Of a DNA stretch of 64,000 nt, positions 1 to 12,600 are shown piece after piece. The translations under genes were made by a program, and so were the position numbers. Each line of letters begins with the position of its first letter. The stretch's first letter is position 1. The notes under the pieces were generated by a model. The model saw only the letters and a list, made by a program, of their open reading frames with translations. It made no database searches and had not been told where the DNA came from. This DNA comes from Siphonodentalium dalli (taxonomy: Eukaryota; Mollusca; Scaphopoda; Gadilida; Siphonodentaliidae), in contig CP136061.1 in the NCBI GenBank assembly GCA_032622095.1, positions 194,250,369 to 194,314,368 on the forward strand. Direction: 5' to 3'.

Positions 1-1026
1 TATGGTAAAGCATAGAACAGGTGGAAACAAAAACACTGCTATGCATCTGAATCAAAGAACTGGATTGACCTGATAACCTACAATATATACATATACATGC
101 ACAGACATATAGATATATATGTATATACATATATATATATATACACACATGCACAATAGGACCATAAGCCAATGTAATATTCCATCCTAAAACTAATACC
201 TGTCAGCAAGCTCAAACCAACAAAAAGTGGCCACTTAAGAGTTTTAGACCCCTGCAAGTAAAGTAAATAGCTTCAGAAAACATGGAGATGGATACGACAT
301 TCGCATCGGAACTTAGGGCTAATAATGTATCAGCCGAGTACTTGCCGGGAAAGGTACCTCATGTCAACAGTGTTCTGAAATTGAGCATATGTCGAACCAT
401 GGATAATGGACTCATCTATGTATGACTGGACAACAAAAGTGAAATCCATGTTGAGTTAGCACTGAAAGCAACCTGAAGACAAAATATATGTCATTCGTAT
501 CTATTACGGAAACACAGCGAGGTCGGAGATAAAGCATGTATGCTTGTTTATCTCTGATTCTTGCGTCCCAAATCGAGATGTAAATATTTACCCTATCGAG
601 CACCCGAACCAGTCCAGAACACGTCTTAAAAGTCAGGAAAATGAAAGGGCGAGAGTCATATACTAATCTAGTGATATGAATGACTATAGACATTCTCCAG
701 CAAAGCCCGTGACCATGAAAGAGCTGGATGGAACATGGAAAGAAGCAACAACTTATAAAGCAAGAAGTTGAACATATCCCAACCCGAGAACAGTAAAATG
801 GTTGAATACCTCTCAGGATGGTCGAACCCAGGTCGCCAAGTGTGCCGTCCGATGGCATAACCACCCAGCTCTGACGACGTTAGGCAGGGTACAAATTGAC
901 CAGCATCACAGGGCAAGTTGCTACCCAAATGCTAACAAAAGCCATGCAACTTGGATCCTATTTCCTCATTTGACTGCCCCAGGGTATGCCAACAGTCGTC
1001 CCGTAGTATCCGACTTGGAGTCCCTG
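1..1026. other. Intergenic or last-intron sequence, no gene seen
   Basis: AT-rich start with a TATATA/CACA run at about 90-155, then mixed-composition sequence. The open frames here (for example 412-864 and 668-928 minus) look like chance. Nothing recognised. Confidence 0.4.
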
Positions 1027-2810
1027 TCGATAGTCCAGAAAGCCCACCAAATGCGGCCAATGGGTTCGATGGGTAGCACCAACCCGCGACCTGTTTGGTG
1101 GGACTATCATCCTGAGTGCTAATTACGCCAATGAAGGGAACACTATACATCGACAAGTGACAGTGTCCTGGTCGTAAAGATTTCTATCTCTTCCTTGGAA
1201 CCCTCGAAACAAGGGAAAGCACTCTGATGTTCTGTTAAATTGTAAATGATTGTAGAACAATGCTATCAAATCATGTCAATCTGAGGTTATTTGCTAATCA
1301 AAATTTGATATTAATTTTCTTGCTGCGCTTGGCTGCATCAGAGAACACTGAACAACTAACTGAGCTCCCTCGTAAGCGCATGTAAAGGTGACCCGAAAGG
1401 AATGTCGAAAGCCCTTTCACCTCGTGCTTGAACGACTGCTCGATCTGATCCTGATCTCCATCCGTCGATGGGGTGTTAACAGCACAATACACCACGACAA
1501 GCTTCATTTCTAATTGCATGTGAGGTCTGGTCATTGGGGACCCCGGAGGAATGTCCAGAGCCTGTACATCTCGGGGTGGAGCAGCAGCTCGACCGATCCC
1601 GATATCCAACCGACCGAACTGGCGATGGGAGGTTAGTAGGTACCAGTTCCCAAGCAAGCTTCCTGCTATAATGGCGTCAGGGAATAAGATCTTTTGTTTT
1701 CATTTAAAATCAAACCCGAAGTTACTGGCAGCTGTTGGCCAGAATGCGGCCAGTAACCTGTCTGCCAAGCCCCCGGAAGTGGTGACTTATAATAAGGAGG
1801 AAACAAGCCTGTGAACTGTGATCCCATTCCAAGCCCAGCTGGGGCAGAAGGCATGGAGGATAAACTTTCAGGTGCCAAATAATTGCATAAATGTAATAAT
1901 TTGAGAAAAAGTCTCCTAATTTGAATTGAGACAAAGTAAAATGGCCATTCGACTAGTAATTTTCGCCCAAATTTCCACACACTATGATCATAAGGCACCG
2001 GAGAGCATGGTCAGGGACCACTGAGGGTGTATCCCCCAGCCGTGCTCACCCCGAGATGACGACTTGTAGCGATGGACGGCGTGTGTCGAGTGTTTTAGTA
2101 GAGCTCAGTGGTCACAGCCGTCCGGGGCACGTCAACAGCCAACGGTCGACCCGCAGAAGCAGATTGACGTCCCGTTCGATAGTCCAGGGAGCGCACCAAT
2201 GTGACTAATGGGTTCAATGGGTAGCCCCAACCCGTGCCCTGTTTGGTGTGACTATCGCCCCGAATGCTAATTACGCCAATTAGAGGAACACGATATATCG
2301 GCAAGTCAGAGAAGGATCCAGGGATGTTTTGATACCTGTTACAGGTTTGGGTGCCCAAACTATAGAGACCCAAATGTCCCCAAATTCCATGTAGATAGTA
2401 TTTATTCCAGTTGGATCTTCCATATTTTCAAGGAATTTTTCTACAATTCAACAAAATGTCCTAGGAATGCAAATCATCAGCCCACAGATGATATATAGTC
2501 TATAATATGGAGCCTTTATTTGCACAATCAAGTATCCAGTACTGAATATTTTAACATCCAAATTTATATGGGCACATACTCAAATACAGAACAGGTGTCC
2601 CCAAACAAAAATTCTCTGGATCCTTCCCCGCGAGTTTGTCCGTGTCCTAGGGGAAGCAACTCGTGTGAGCTACGGGTTCGATGGGTAGCCCCAACCCGCG
2701 TCCTGTGTGGTGTGACTATCGCTCCGAGTGCTAATTACGCCAATTAGAGGAACCCTATATATCGACTTTCGTTCTCTATTCTTGGGACCTCGAAACGAGG
2801 GAAGCGACGT
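1027..2810. repeat. Diverged direct-repeat block, three copies
   Basis: A shared segment occurs at 1027-1162, 2176-2311 and 2670-2766. Its core is TGGGTTCGATGGGTAGC, then CCAACCCG, then GTGACTATC, then TGCTAATTACGCCAATTAGA. Copies 1 and 3 also share a following CCTCGAAAC-AGGGAAG segment (about 1198-1220 and 2789-2806). A second pair of diverged direct repeats lies between them at about 1378-1477 and 1514-1627. Base composition is higher in GC than the surroundings. This looks like the remains of one repeated element; I cannot assign a family. Confidence 0.5.
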
Positions 2811-3737
2811 CAAGGGGAGCTACGGAGAAGGCGATTCATGAACCTGTTCTTACCTCGATGAGCAGTCCTGTGAAAGTAATTAATGTGATTACGAACAATC
2901 ACAAATACACCTGTTGTGTTATGTTACCATGCCTGTGCCAACCAAGGCAGTAACAGCTCCATTGTTGGTTAAAAAGGTTCAAATTGACATTCAGGATTTT
3001 ACAATCCTATCAGCGTATTTCACAAGCGTTAAGACAGTGCTTTTGTCTTCAGTTTTACACCAGACGATGATTGTCAACGTCTAAATAAAGCCGTAAAACG
3101 AACAAATTAACTCGAAAGTAAGTCACCTAATTTCGTGATACCTTTAACCACCGTCAACGCACGTGGTAACTTAAATTATACGTCACCTGTATGCCATAGA
3201 TTTGTTATAAAGAAAACGATCAGCGTCTTTAGTCATATCCAATGGTGCCTCGAATGTTCTGTCGTTAATAGGCCAGAAACTCTTTGATATTGGCATAAAC
3301 AACGGATATTACTTCATTGACCGATTAAAATTATGGAAGACAAAGTCCGTTAAAATGAAACGAGTCATCCATTTTCGATCTTATATTCGGAACAAAACCG
3401 CGTAATCTTTATGTGAATTGTTACATAATTTTCAACTATAAGCAAAGAAATAATGTTGTTTGTATAAAACAAAAACAAAACTGTTTTTGCTATACAAACT
3501 GCAACTTAGCTTCGTATTTTTTGTGAGAGATTCTTTTTGCACCCGTCCTGGTAATGAGGGAAAAAAATATGGCGATTACTTCACTACGTGTCAGAAATCA
3601 CGTGATTACACGGGTCATGAACATGACAGAGGATTTGTACCATAGAATTTCGTACAATTTTTTCAACTCGGAGAGTTAACCCCTCCTACTTGGGATAATA
3701 TACCATATAGTTCAGTGGGCAAGATACCTTTGACGGA
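2811..3737. other. AT-rich sequence, nothing recognised
   Basis: No open frame, inverted repeat or repeat-family match seen by eye. Confidence 0.4.
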
Positions 3738-4072
3738 GATATCGATTTTTGAAGTTTGTTATTTTTTTAAATGTGGTCCACTTCCACGTGCTCAAGCGGA
3801 CGGATAACTCTAAAATCAAGTGGTTACTATCAACAATAATAACCATTTGATTTTAGAGTTATCCATCTTACTACCGCAATTTGTCAGTAATTTGTCCATT
3901 TGAACGCATGGAAGTGGACCACATTTAAAAAAAAAAAAAAACTTCAAAAATCAATATCTGATCACTCTGAGCTTTGAAGGGTGGGTTCCTCGACTCGAAT
4001 CAAATATTTTTTACCACCGAAAACCAAAGAAATAGTAACTTAGGGGTGCTTAATCGGATTGATTACCTTTAA
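3738..4072. mobile_element. MITE family A, left end truncated
   Basis: The interior is a long imperfect palindrome: TGGTCCACTTCCA near 3774 pairs with TGGAAGTGGACCA near 3910, and CTCTAAAATCAA pairs with TTGATTTTAGAG across 3810-3860. It carries the family words CGATTTTTGAAG, CTCGACTCGAATCAAATA and GAAAACCAAAGAAATAGTAA, and ends in the family terminus ATCGGATTGATTACCTTTAA. The left terminus is missing. Confidence 0.75.
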
Positions 4073-4611
4073 ACATAAAGGAAAACCCAAGGCAACCGTC
4101 CTTACCACCTCTCACCGAACGACTTCTTTGTGAAGCCATCAACCTTGAATAAGGTAATGCAAATTTGTGCTGAAAATTCTTCTGGAAAAATGTAAAATAG
4201 CAATGACTGACATGGACTTTCGGCGGAACTTATATGTTATTGTAGTTTGACAAAAACATGGTGTGATATTGATGGATTGAACCCTATGTTCACCCTCATC
4301 ATTCCGAGACTTGGTTGAACATAAATTCCAAGCCATCAATCTCACACAATGTTACCGTACTTCTACCACAATAACTTATAACAACCACTGAACCAATGTT
4401 TCTTTCAGGGACCACAAACCACCCAAGATCTATCTTAGAGGGTTTTATAGGTGAATACAAGTATAGTTAAAAGCAGATCAAGTCATGCAATTTGTTCAAG
4501 CTAAGAATTGGATAGGAATTATTATTCAGATCTGTATGCTTTTCTAAGATATGTTCCTACCTCCGCATCATTTACTTCTCCTGGCATCTGAAATATTTCC
4601 TAATGAATAAA
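4073..4611. other. Unassigned sequence
   Basis: No gene or repeat recognised. Confidence 0.35.
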
Positions 4612-4619
4612 TATGGATG

Positions 4620-5043
4620 CAAGCCTGAATTTAGTGTGTCTGTCATTTGCAGAATGAGGTCCACAGAGGGTGAATTTAGTGATGCAAATTCACCCTCTGG
4701 GGACCTCATTCTGTTTTGGCCTCATCTTCTGGGAAGTATCTATATTCTCAAATTAACATTGTTTTTACTTACTTTTTCCCTTCTGTTGAGTTTCTATATC
4801 CCCTAATTTGCAGAAGATAAAATGCATAATTAAGGTGACTAATAAATGGGTGAACATCACCAACTTCAACTGGGGAACTTCAATCTGATCTTAGGGTTTC
4901 TCATAGTAGTTGAGGCCTGAGCAGAATGAGGTCCCCAGAGGATGGAATTTGCTAATGCTAGCCAGCTGTGTGGGATAGCATTACTAAATTCACCCTTTGA
5001 GGACCTTATTCTGCAAATGACAGACACACTAAATTCAGGCTTG
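4620..5043. mobile_element. MITE family D, complete, 8-bp target duplication
   Basis: A 424-bp element with inverted ends CAAGCCTGAATTTAGTGTG (left 4620, right end 5043) extending about 45 bp through TGTCATTTGCAGAAT. It is flanked by TATGGATG on both sides (4612-4619 and 5044-5051). The interior has a second inverted pair, GAATGAGGTCC..AGAGGGTGAATT. The 8-bp duplication and CA start fit a hAT-type non-autonomous element. Confidence 0.85.
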
Positions 5044-5051
5044 TATGGATG

Positions 5052-6446
5052 GCAAGGCACACACATAGAATCCATAACATGAGCAAATGAGTATTACATA
5101 TCACTGGAATGCACAACTCAAAATCAATCGAACAGCGTGTGCTCATTTCACAGATAATTATGAGATTACTTAGGGCAATACTGTAACTCTCACAATTTTG
5201 GTGTGAGACTTATGATTTCACAACAAATCTCATGCCCTTTCGAACGTGGATGCAATATCATGATTTAGGCAGCCCCGTGGGTATATGCTTCCTGACTCCT
5301 GTCAGTGCACACATACTGGTAGCAACGATACCTAATCACAGTGAAAACAATGTGCAAAATAGCTGTACCTGATGATAAATAGCGCAAAGTAAACTGGGCA
5401 CCCGGTAGGCCAACAACAATGCATCAAGTGTAATTTGCAACCATGCTTTTGACACAGATTAAGTCGTTTGAAATAAGTATGGGTAGTATTAGTTTTTATG
5501 AAATCGTCATTTTAAGCAAGAACATCAAATTAACTACTTTCAATGCACTCTCAATGCTCTATTTTTAATACAAAGCAATACATGTGCTATTTTTAACAAA
5601 ATATATCTGAAACTCCAAAACATAAAAAAGTTGGATTGGGAAGCAGAAACTACATTTTTAAAATAAAAAAATTTATCAATGTTTTTAGAGTTTAAATGTA
5701 TGGACATGACAAAAAGCCAGCGTATGTTATTGCACGATCTGCAATGACAATGCATTGGCTGTACCATTTGCAGTTACAAAATCACCCGGCGAAACTAAGT
5801 AGAGTGCAAAAGACATTCAAAGACAAAGCTCATTATAAACCTTGTCGCAAAAACGCAAATGATCAAAAGCACCAGATATGATTATAGTAGATGAATACAA
5901 TGCTGCATGTACAATGTCATTTTTTAAATGTTAATTTAGAGCAGTCTTGGAAGCCGCTATAAAAATCTCACTATTTTTCACAGAATCTCAAAAATTTTCA
6001 AAGAGACTCACACGATTTCTGACATTCTGAAGTTAACAGGTCTGATAGCATGTAGTAAATTCAACTATCTTGTATAATTGTTCACTTCACTATATGGAGT
6101 AATTGGATTGAAATGAACATATCCTTACCAGTGTCTATTTTGAATTACTCAGTGGTCAATGAAGACCATGGGAATGTGGACTACCCTTCCACAATTTATG
6201 TAGTTATAGGAATTTATTGAAGTAAAAAACAGAATTTCTAATGAAATGAAAGGTAAATATAAAAAAAAATTACAAAATCTTACAATATCTTCAAAGCATA
6301 TATAATGTGCATATATATAAGGACAATATGTGATCGACATTAAATTTTGGAGGATAAATATTCATTGTATTCACAAACTTGTTATATACCAACTCCTCAT
6401 AGAAATGCACTGTGAGAGATTTAATATTAGAACGGAACTAGTTTAC
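5052..6446. other. AT-rich sequence downstream of catalase exon 11
   Basis: No repeat family or convincing exon seen. If catalase has a short terminal exon it may lie here or further downstream. Confidence 0.35.
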
Positions 6447-6611
6447 CTGATCACTTGAGCGTTTTTTCAATGCTTTTTCCAGTCGGCTTCCAAATTCTGC
6501 ATCTGACTGGCCAAAATTATGGATTGCCCGTTTCTGTATAAACACCTGAGCATTACATGCATGGTTTGCGATATTCTCCACTAGTCTCGATCGCTCGTCT
6601 GGTTTAAGCAC
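6447..6611 (-). CDS. CAT: Catalase exon 11 (C-terminal helices; last one found)
   Basis: Fifty-five codons, residues 447-501, [20 protein letters not shown], then [20 protein letters not shown], then [15 protein letters not shown]. The helical domain is typical (L-E-ER-RL-ENIA-H---AQ-FIQK-A--NF). It ends CAG/GTAAAC; translating into the intron would give VN and a stop. I could not recognise a downstream exon with a PTS1-like tripeptide, so the true C terminus is open. Confidence 0.93.
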
Positions 6612-9600
6612 CTGTCAAGTATTGTAAAAGATGTCCACATAATGATACCATAATGATGCACTTCAATCTCTACACAGTCAATTTCTCTTAATTGCATAGA
6701 GTCGGTGCATGGCTTTTCTTATGCAATTAACTGAATATGCATAAAGCCGAAATCCCATAATACCCAACCTCAAGCCATTGTTCTATCACCAGCATCAGTC
6801 TACAAATACAGTGTATTTTTTATGTTTCGTTCATCCAATTTCATCATCAATTTAGTTTGTTTAAAAACAATGTCTATAAAGAGCTTCACCTATATTAATT
6901 TGTCATGATTTAATTTCATTTGCTTCCATATTATATTATCATCATCATCTACAATTGAGTAATGGTCAAGAATAAACAAATTTCTTAGTGTAAACATATT
7001 TTATTGCATAACAAAGCAACGGGATTGAGCCACAAGTTTTCCAACTTACAAAGGGTCTCTCTTCAACGATTTTCTTGCTGGGAACGCCCCCCTGATAAGA
7101 ATTTATTCAATAAAACATCAAAAAGATGTCCACATAACAATTTAATACAGAGCACAGATAGTCCATCAACGAAACATATCACTGAGTGTGACTTCATTGC
7201 AGAATTGCAATAAAGTTACATACAATCAGCGATGTATGTATTTCTGAAAATAGTTCTTCTCTGCCAAGATAGTGAAGAAATTCAACAAAATCATGAGGTA
7301 ACGTCCTAACTGATTTCAGTGGAAACTTTTGGATATTCATAAAAGAATGAGCATGATACAAAAAGAAACTAAAATTGCAAAAATCTTACATTTCTCCAGA
7401 AATTGCCCACTTGTGTGAAGTTATCATCATCAGCAGTATTATATCGCCCGACATCTCCAGAGATATTCTCGCCACTCTCCATGTAAACTTTGTTATCTTC
7501 TGGCCCAGTAAAGCTGTTTGGGAAGTAGTTTGGAGAACCAGCTGTTGGAAACATAAAAATAAAATGGAAATGTCCTCTCATGCTCATATATGTACCAAAA
7601 ATTTATATTAATCTCCAAAGAATATATTTGATGCAAAATGTTATTCATTTGGTGCCAAATAAAAAATGGTGCACTGAACACCAATGGAACCCAACAGTGT
7701 ATGAAAACAAAATCCCTTACTGGGTAAGAACTATTCAGTTATTGATTTTATTTCATGATATGGCAATAGTTTTTTTGTTTTTATCACAAACCTTGGTTGT
7801 CATCGACACACTGTGGACCATCTCGCTGATAGTTCCTCACTTTTGCATTGAATGGACAGTTGACTGGTATTTGCAGATAGTTGGAACCCAATCTGTGTCG
7901 GTGAGTGTCAGAATATGAAAATAGCCGACCCTGTAAATATCAGAAAATTAATGGTATTTAAATACTCAACCAATCACACCATAATATATTAAGCCGTGTC
8001 ATTAATTAATTATTAATATTTTGAAGACATTTACGACAGTTCTGGATTATTGTATGTTTTGTGGAATGAGACCATTATCACAGCTCAAGAATTTCAATTT
8101 TAAGATGAGATTTCCAGTCTATGAAAGAGTTATGTCCCTTGGCTTGCATGCAAAAAACACTTAATTTTACCCATTATTTTTACTCAAATTTACCTTTTTC
8201 AACACAAAAACAGGTCACGACAGAGCGAATGTCAGTAAATAAGCTTCTTCCACTTCATAGACTATGTTATAGGTGAAAAATATTTGAAATAGAAAAAAAG
8301 TTATAGCAATTTTTAAAAAATGTCTTGCAAGTGCAGATGGGAGAATTCAGGAGAGAGAAATCGGGCTATTTTCCTATAACCAAACACACAGAGTGGGCCT
8401 CCACTGAATACAAAATCGTGTTTATATGTATCTAAATATATTTCACTTTTTGTGAACTATCCCAGTTTTGTAAAATAACTAAACCTTCAAACCTGTAATG
8501 TCACATTTAACACAGGCTACACTGGCTGTTATGTCCTCCCCTAGATACATATTTTTCTATTTTCAGACCCCCTACAACTCGATAAATCGTGTACTGCTAC
8601 CTTATATATATTATATGCAGTGACTTATATTGCCGGAATCATTGCCATGTGTTTATCAGCAAGTGGTTCGTCCAGAGTTAAGGAGTAAATATTTACAATT
8701 GTGCGTACTTCATACGTTGTGTTTTCGGAAATGTTACTGTCAATGTGGTTGCAATTTTCGCCAATATTAATTGATTGTTACATTTTTTCAGTCACCTTAG
8801 TGAGATCATGTGTTCTAACTCATCAGACTGATTCACTAAAACAAGTGCACAATTTGTCTTTAACTCTTTCTTTATTAAATACTCACAAGTAGTTATCCTT
8901 AGGAAATGTTCACATAATAAGTTCAATAATCGATCTGTGAACTTATTATCTGAACATTATCTGAACAAAAAATATGAATCCTTCAGCACTTGTATTACCT
9001 GTTTGTACATTTGTAGCCTGCTAATATTTCCTGGAGACCCCTCCAATTGAATGATAGACCATTCAAACATACACTTTTGTAACTGATGGGAGAGTCCATT
9101 CAGTAAAGAAAGGGTTAAATCAAACCTGAAGCATCTTGTCAGGGCTTGCTTCGATGCCTGGTATCATATGAACAGGAGAGAAGGCGATCTGTTCCACCTC
9201 AGTAAAGTAATTCTTGGGATTTCTATTCAGCACCATGCGTCCAACAGGGATAAGAGGGAATTCTCCTTGTGGCCAAATCTGTAAGATGCAGAAAATAATT
9301 ATTTGGTATTTAAACAGACATGGCTTGATTAAACCAAGGGATATCAGACATACCTGAACAGAATATTTTCAACCAACTTGTTGATATAGTGGTGAATAAC
9401 CTGCTTACTTGCTTATAATTTACTATGGGATCTTCATGCAAAATGATTAGAATAAAAGGACCCCTTTTTGTCTCCAAAGTTGTAATTTCTATGACTTCAA
9501 CAAGCCTTTCTGACTTATACTTCTGGCATATAAAGGGGGGGGGATACCCAGGCCTGAGTAGCTTACCCCTATCCAGTAGCTACATATGACAAAAAATCAG

Positions 9601-12600
9601 CTTATGATTTTATCACTTATTTAACTTTATACAGTCATGAAATGGCGAGAAATTATCTTCCTTGGGTATCTTCTTCCCCCACCCCAAACCCCAACGCAAT
9701 CAACTTTTTCTCATATAAAGTTAATTTCTCGCCATTTCATGACTATACAAAGCAAAATAAGCGATAAAATCTTAAGCTGATTTTTTGTCATATGTACATG
9801 TTAGCTGCTGGGTGGGGGAGATACTCATCCGTGGGTATCTCCCCCACCCCAAATTCTCAGGTGTTTTTTTTTTATTTTGTGTCATATGTACATGTTAGCT
9901 GTTGGGTGGGGGCCAGCCCTGTGTATCTCCCCCCCCCCCCCCCCCCCAAATTCTCGGGTAAAGTTAATTTCTCGCCGTTTCATGAATATATAAAGCAAAA
10001 TAAGCAATAAAATAAATAGTTGGCTGCCAGGTGGGTGTGAGGGAGTTGACAAGTCAGATTTAAAATAATAAAAATAACAAAAAAACATGTGTTATCTTCA
10101 TTTCATACCATAATGATATAAAAAAAAGTGAACAAAAAAGTTATCACAGGTGTGAGGGAAGATACCCAGGGCGAGGGGAAGATACCCAAGGGGGAGATAT
10201 CGTGGTACACCGGTTTCTTGAGAGAAACATCATTTATGTTTTGTGACAACAACAGGGTTCATATGGAACATGTGTGGCATACAGATTTGTAAATATGGCA
10301 TAGCAAAAACAATGTAATTCTAGAAACAAAATGTAACGAACAAACCTTTGTGAGGTCAAATGGATTCCAACGGAACCTCTCCGCCTCTTCAAATGTCATC
10401 ACTTGAATTTTAAGAGACCATGATGGGAAGTTGCCATCGCTGATTGAGTTGACTAGGTCTCTGATAGCATAATCTGGGTCAGAACCAGAAAGGTCTCCCG
10501 CTTTATCTGCCATTAAATTCTTAATTCCCTGGTCAGTCTGAAAATATTCACAAAATAGAGAGCCTCAATTGGGCCAGACAAACAAATTAGTTTGTTTCTC
10601 AGGAAACAAGGCTGCAAATAGTGTGTCTGTCATTTGCAGAATGAGGTCCCCAGAGGGTTAATTTAGTGACAATATCCTGCACAGCAGGCTAGCATCAACA
10701 AGTTCACCCTCTGGGGACCTCATTCTGCTTAGGCCTCAACTGCTATGGGAGGCCTATGATCAGATTGAAGTTCCCCAGTTGAAGTTGGTAATGTTCACCC
10801 ATTAGTCACTGCAATTATGCATTTTATCTTCTGCAAATTAGGGGATATAGAAACTCAAGAGAAGGGAAAAAGTAACTAAAACAATGTTAATTTGAGACTA
10901 TAGATACTTCCCACAGGATGTGGCCTAAGCAGAATGAGGTCCCCAAAGGGTGAATTTGATGATGGTAGCCCACTGTGTGGGGTAGCATCACTAAATTCAC
11001 CCACTGGGAACCTTATTCTGCAAATGACAAACATACTATTTGCAGGTTTGTCAGGGAAAGGCTCAACCCCCCAAAAAACCTGCTCCTCAAGTATATTTAT
11101 GACCTACCATAATTATTAAATAAGTAAATATATAAATACATGTACTGCCGATCCAATTCATCTGACAGAAGTCGTCTCTGCAAAAGTTGACAACACACAA
11201 CTAAAATGTCGATGCTTTAATTTCAATAAAAATAAATCACCATCTAACAATTCCTGTACAATAATGCCCTAAGTAATCGACTCCTTAACCCTTTACCCAA
11301 CAGAACGGCCCTGTGCCAATGCATTCTCTTATATATGCGAGTCGACCATAGGTCGCCTCGCATATATAAGAGAATGCATTGGCTTAACACATTAAAAATT
11401 ATAAAATTGTTAAAGAATGTAAGAAAAAATGGTAAAAAGTGTTAAAAAAAAGATTTTTTTTAGGCCAATGCATTCTCTTATATATGCGAGGCGACCTATG
11501 GTCGACTCGCATATATAAGAGAATGCATTGGCACAGGGTATAACTGTAACTATCACAATGTGGTCAAGGAGCCGGTTCCAATGATATCCATATTTGTATG
11601 GTTTTATTGAGACAGACAGAAGATATTTTAGGCTGTTGAAGCTTTATTTGGCCGGTTTTGGCCGGTTTGTTGGGTAAAGGGTTAAACACAGCAGAATTAT
11701 GGGTAACTTTTCAGGATTTAGTCGAAAATATGGCTTGTTGGCATTCATCGGAAAGCTCTCCCTGAGAGCTTTCAGATGAATGGCAACAAGCCATATTTCC
11801 CACTAAATCCTGAAAAGTTACCCATAATTCTGCTGCGTTTAAGGAGTCGATTACTTAGGGCATTACTGTATATTGCATATAAACACCAACACTGTTGAAT
11901 CGAGTTTGATGCTGGTGTCCATTTAAAGACTGAGGTCAAATTATACGGATGACGTTTCCATGTCTTATAAATGAGCAATACTGTATGCACATAACTTGTA
12001 TTATACATATGTGGGTTTGAAATTAAGGGTATATGTGATGGACCTCAGTCCTGCTTCAGTATATTGCCCAGGTTTAGTTTCTTTCGTCAATGTGGGACTA
12101 AAATAAATATTTTATATATAAATACATGCCTATGTATTTTTTAGTCCCTGCAAATACTGGCAAATATGCAAGATTCAATGTTGATATCACGGATGTGATT
12201 CGGTGTCAAATATTTTCCACTGGAAAATGGCCATAACGTCAACAGCCCATCATTGTAGGGTCGCTAACAGACTCCCATATAAAGTGTTATAGTGTTTGAA
12301 AATATGAGACTAGAGATGATGAATATATAAATGATTACCCACAAACTATACAATTTATTTGCTCACAATCATAATCTGAACCAATTTAGGTTATTTATTG
12401 AAACATACAATCAGACTCTGTACAATTATATACAGAGATATATCTTATTTTATTACAAAATACTTGCACTGAAAATTCCCAACATATTGTGACTAACTTT
12501 TATACACTGATGTTGCCGATTTGTTATTGGATTTCTGGTTTGTAGGGCCCTATGCTGGAACATGACAAAAGCGAGTAATTACCAGCTGTTATATGTTCCA

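Noticed and set aside
1298-1657. 119-codon minus frame with a faint LINE-endonuclease look (KLVVVYCAVNTPSTDGD)
   Set aside because: The similarity is too slight, there are no neighbouring motifs, and the frame spans a pair of diverged direct repeats.
4806-4818. A possible SAN-stop catalase end (minus strand near 4805-4815)
   Set aside because: It lies inside the family D MITE, occurs in every copy of it, and has no preceding exon-like sequence.
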